A DNA stretch of 14,972 nt. Origin: Candidatus Kuenenia stuttgartensis (lineage in GTDB: Bacteria; Planctomycetota; Planctomycetia; Isosphaerales; Isosphaeraceae). The position numbers and the translations under genes are program-made. This document shows, piece by piece, positions 13,086-14,972 of this stretch; positions within the stretch are counted from its first letter, which is position 1, and every line of letters begins with the position of its first letter. The notes under the pieces are model-generated. The model ran no database searches. It saw only the letters and a program-made list of their open reading frames with translations, and was not told the DNA's origin. The stretch covers positions 1 through 14,972 of the forward strand of contig CAMCFM010000046.1 of the NCBI GenBank assembly GCA_945874095.1, in the 5' to 3' direction.

Positions 13086-14972
13086 TTAAGAACCAATCAT
13101 TCGGGCGATCACTTCGCGAGCCTTTTGCATGGCTTCAGCGATCTTGGACGGATCCTTGCCACCGGCTGTGGCCATATCGGGCTTGCCTCCACCGCCTCCG
13201 TCGACCACCGGGGCCACTTCTTTGACCCAGTTCCCGGCCGAGATTTTTTTAGAGACCAAGTCTGGAGTCAAGCCAGCCACGACCGTGACTTTACCGTCAT
13301 CAAGAGTGGCGATGAGAAGTGTCGCCAGATTTACGCCGTTCGATTTGCGACGAAGAACATCCACCAGTTGCTTCAGGTCGTCGGTCGACATTCCCGGTAG
13401 TTCCGCAACCACCACCTTTGTGGTTCCAACACTTGGAGCATCGGCCAGAAGCTGGTCAGGTCCAACCTTCCCCCCACCGCCTTCAGCCTTACGTGTCTGG
13501 GCCTGCTTTTTGAGAGTTTTGACTTCGTCAAGAATTGAAGTGATGCGCTGAAGTATCTGGCTTGGCGAGACTTTCAGCATGGCACCAATTTCGCTGATCG
13601 TTTCTGACTCGCTGGCCATCAGCTCAAGGGCCGCCGGGCCGGTCAGGGCGGTCAATCGACGGGTACCTGCCGAAACGGACTCTTCACCGATGATGCGTAC
13701 CAGGCCAATTTCGCCAACGTTGTCGAGGTGCGTTCCTCCACAAAGTTCTTTCGAGAAATCGCCCATCTCGACGACCCGAACATTTTCCGGATACTTTTCG
13801 CCGAACAAAGCCATGGCACCTTTGGCACGGGCATCAGCGATCGGCATGATCGACCAGTGGATCGGTTCGGCCCTGAGCACACGTTGATTCACAGTCTGCT
13901 CGATTTGCTTAAGTCTTTCTTTACCAACGGCTTCAGGGTTGGAGAAGTCGAATCGAAGTCGATCAGGCTCAACCTTCGACCCGGCCTGCTGAGCATGCTT
14001 GCCCAAGTGGATGTGCAAGGCATGGTGCAGAACGTGAGTGGCTGAGTGGGCGCGACGGATCGCCTGACGGCGATCGGTGTTGACCTTCGCCGTAACCTCT
14101 TGTCCAGACTTGATCTCGCCTTCTATCAGACGACCGATATGAAGAATCAGATCGGCTTCCTTTTGGGTGTCGTCCACCTCGAATACAAATCCAGGGCCAA
14201 CGATCGAACCCAGGTCACCGACCTGCCCACCGCTCTCGGCATAAAACGGCGAACGATCCAGCACCACGATCAGCTTCTTATAAGCATGGCTGGTGGTGGC
14301 GTTCTCCAAAAGCTGGTCACCAGAGATCAGACCGACGACTTTCGCAGGTGATTCAACACCTTGATAGGCCAGGAATTCCGTGGCTTTACCGCCCGAAAGT
14401 TTCTTGACTTCATCGACTGGGCCAAGCGTGAAGACGGCGGCTGCTTCGGTGGTTCCTCTGGAAACGGCTGAGTGTGTGGCTCGTGCCTTTTCAAAGGTTT
14501 CCATGTCAACGCCGAGCCCCTGATCCTGAGCCAGCGACTGAGTCACTTCCACAGGAATCCCATACGTGGCATGAAGTTCGAACGCGGCATCGCCAGAAAC
14601 ACGATCGTTCCCTCCAGCCGTTGTTTTGCGGAAGGTGTCCGAGAGAACTTTCAGGCCGTTTTCAAGGTTGCGTAAGAACTGCTCTTCTTCGAGCTTGATG
14701 ATATTTTGGATACGCACAACACTCTGTGCAATATCAGGATAGGAGGATTTCATGACCTCGGCTACAACAGGCGGAATGAGGTAGAGGAATGGGTCGCGTC
14801 GGCCCATTTGATAGGCGTCAAGCACGGCACGGCGGAGCAGACGCCGGACGACATAGCTTTGCTTTTCAGCGCCTGGACGAACATTTTCATGGATGGTGAA
14901 GGTCAGGGCGCGGGCATGATCGGCCATGCGGCGGATCCGGACTCCATCCTGTGTGTCGCGATCATATTTGAT
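13086..14972 (-). CDS. alaS: Alanyl-tRNA synthetase, C-terminal part (N-terminus outside the window)
   Basis: The frame is open to the right edge, giving 628 residues of an enzyme normally of about 875, so roughly 240-250 residues of the class II aminoacylation core lie outside. The enzyme charges tRNA-Ala and clears mischarged Ser- and Gly-tRNA-Ala. What is visible starts in the tRNA-recognition region (DGVRIRRMADHARALTF, VRRLLRRAV). The editing domain follows with both zinc-site motifs: H309-S-A-T-H313 and C411-G-G-T-H415. The C-terminal coiled region and C-Ala (DHHA1) domain follow, with the Gly-rich VDGGGGGKPDMATAGGK motif close to the end. Everything expected is intact. The gene ends at a good terminator (13005-13041) and is separate from the di-haem gene. 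The ATG at 14927 is internal, not the start. Confidence 0.97.
   Translation of the reverse strand: MKYDRDTQDGVRIRRMADHARALTFTIHENVRPGAEKQSYVVRRLLRRAVLDAYQMGRRDPFLYLIPPVVAEVMKSSYPDIAQSVVRIQNIIKLEEEQFLRNLENGLKVLSDTFRKTTAGGNDRVSGDAAFELHATYGIPVEVTQSLAQDQGLGVDMETFEKARATHSAVSRGTTEAAAVFTLGPVDEVKKLSGGKATEFLAYQGVESPAKVVGLISGDQLLENATTSHAYKKLIVVLDRSPFYAESGGQVGDLGSIVGPGFVFEVDDTQKEADLILHIGRLIEGEIKSGQEVTAKVNTDRRQAIRRAHSATHVLHHALHIHLGKHAQQAGSKVEPDRLRFDFSNPEAVGKERLKQIEQTVNQRVLRAEPIHWSIMPIADARAKGAMALFGEKYPENVRVVEMGDFSKELCGGTHLDNVGEIGLVRIIGEESVSAGTRRLTALTGPAALELMASESETISEIGAMLKVSPSQILQRITSILDEVKTLKKQAQTRKAEGGGGKVGPDQLLADAPSVGTTKVVVAELPGMSTDDLKQLVDVLRRKSNGVNLATLLIATLDDGKVTVVAGLTPDLVSKKISAGNWVKEVAPVVDGGGGGKPDMATAGGKDPSKIAEAMQKAREVIARMIGS

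Overview
The window looks like a chromosomal segment of a planctomycete (order Planctomycetales). This is inferred from the gene families: an LTXXQ-like secreted protein with Gly/Pro-rich flanks, a DHOR-type di-haem protein, a ThuA-domain exported protein and an EboB-like TatD hydrolase. Loose operons and a base composition only slightly above 50% GC fit too. The species cannot be named from the sequence alone. No rRNA, tRNA, CRISPR array, insertion sequence or phage gene was seen.

Layout. Positions 1-592 carry no gene I can support. Then follow: an alkaline-phosphatase-superfamily phosphodiesterase homologue with a stand-alone acyl carrier protein, closed by a strong terminator (593-2498, +); an HD-domain phosphohydrolase on the minus strand; a translationally coupled sugar-type ABC transporter pair, lipoprotein binding protein and permease but no ATPase (3651-5854, +); a two-TM potassium channel with a cytoplasmic RCK domain (5919-7073, +); a small helical protein, an EboB-like TatD hydrolase and an exported ThuA-domain protein (7209-9325, +). 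The right-hand part is on the minus strand: an orphan Rieske oxygenase resembling carnitine/betaine/choline monooxygenases, a secreted Gly/Pro-rich LTXXQ-like protein, a secreted di-haem cytochrome, and the C-terminal 628 residues of alanyl-tRNA synthetase, cut by the window edge.

How genes work together. The best-supported link is regulatory. The di-haem gene and the downstream LTXXQ-like gene each have, in the same orientation, a nearly identical tandem site (CTGTTACAAWCCGTTAC, 10-bp period). At the second gene it directly abuts a reasonable -35/-10 pair. This is the geometry of an activator of the OmpR/PhoB type, so the two envelope proteins probably form a two-promoter regulon. The ABC pair is a transporter missing its energy module, the Rieske oxygenase lacks a reductase, and the phosphodiesterase homologue seems to have lost its nucleophile and one metal ligand. 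These three incomplete systems and the shared operator are the main points for follow-up.
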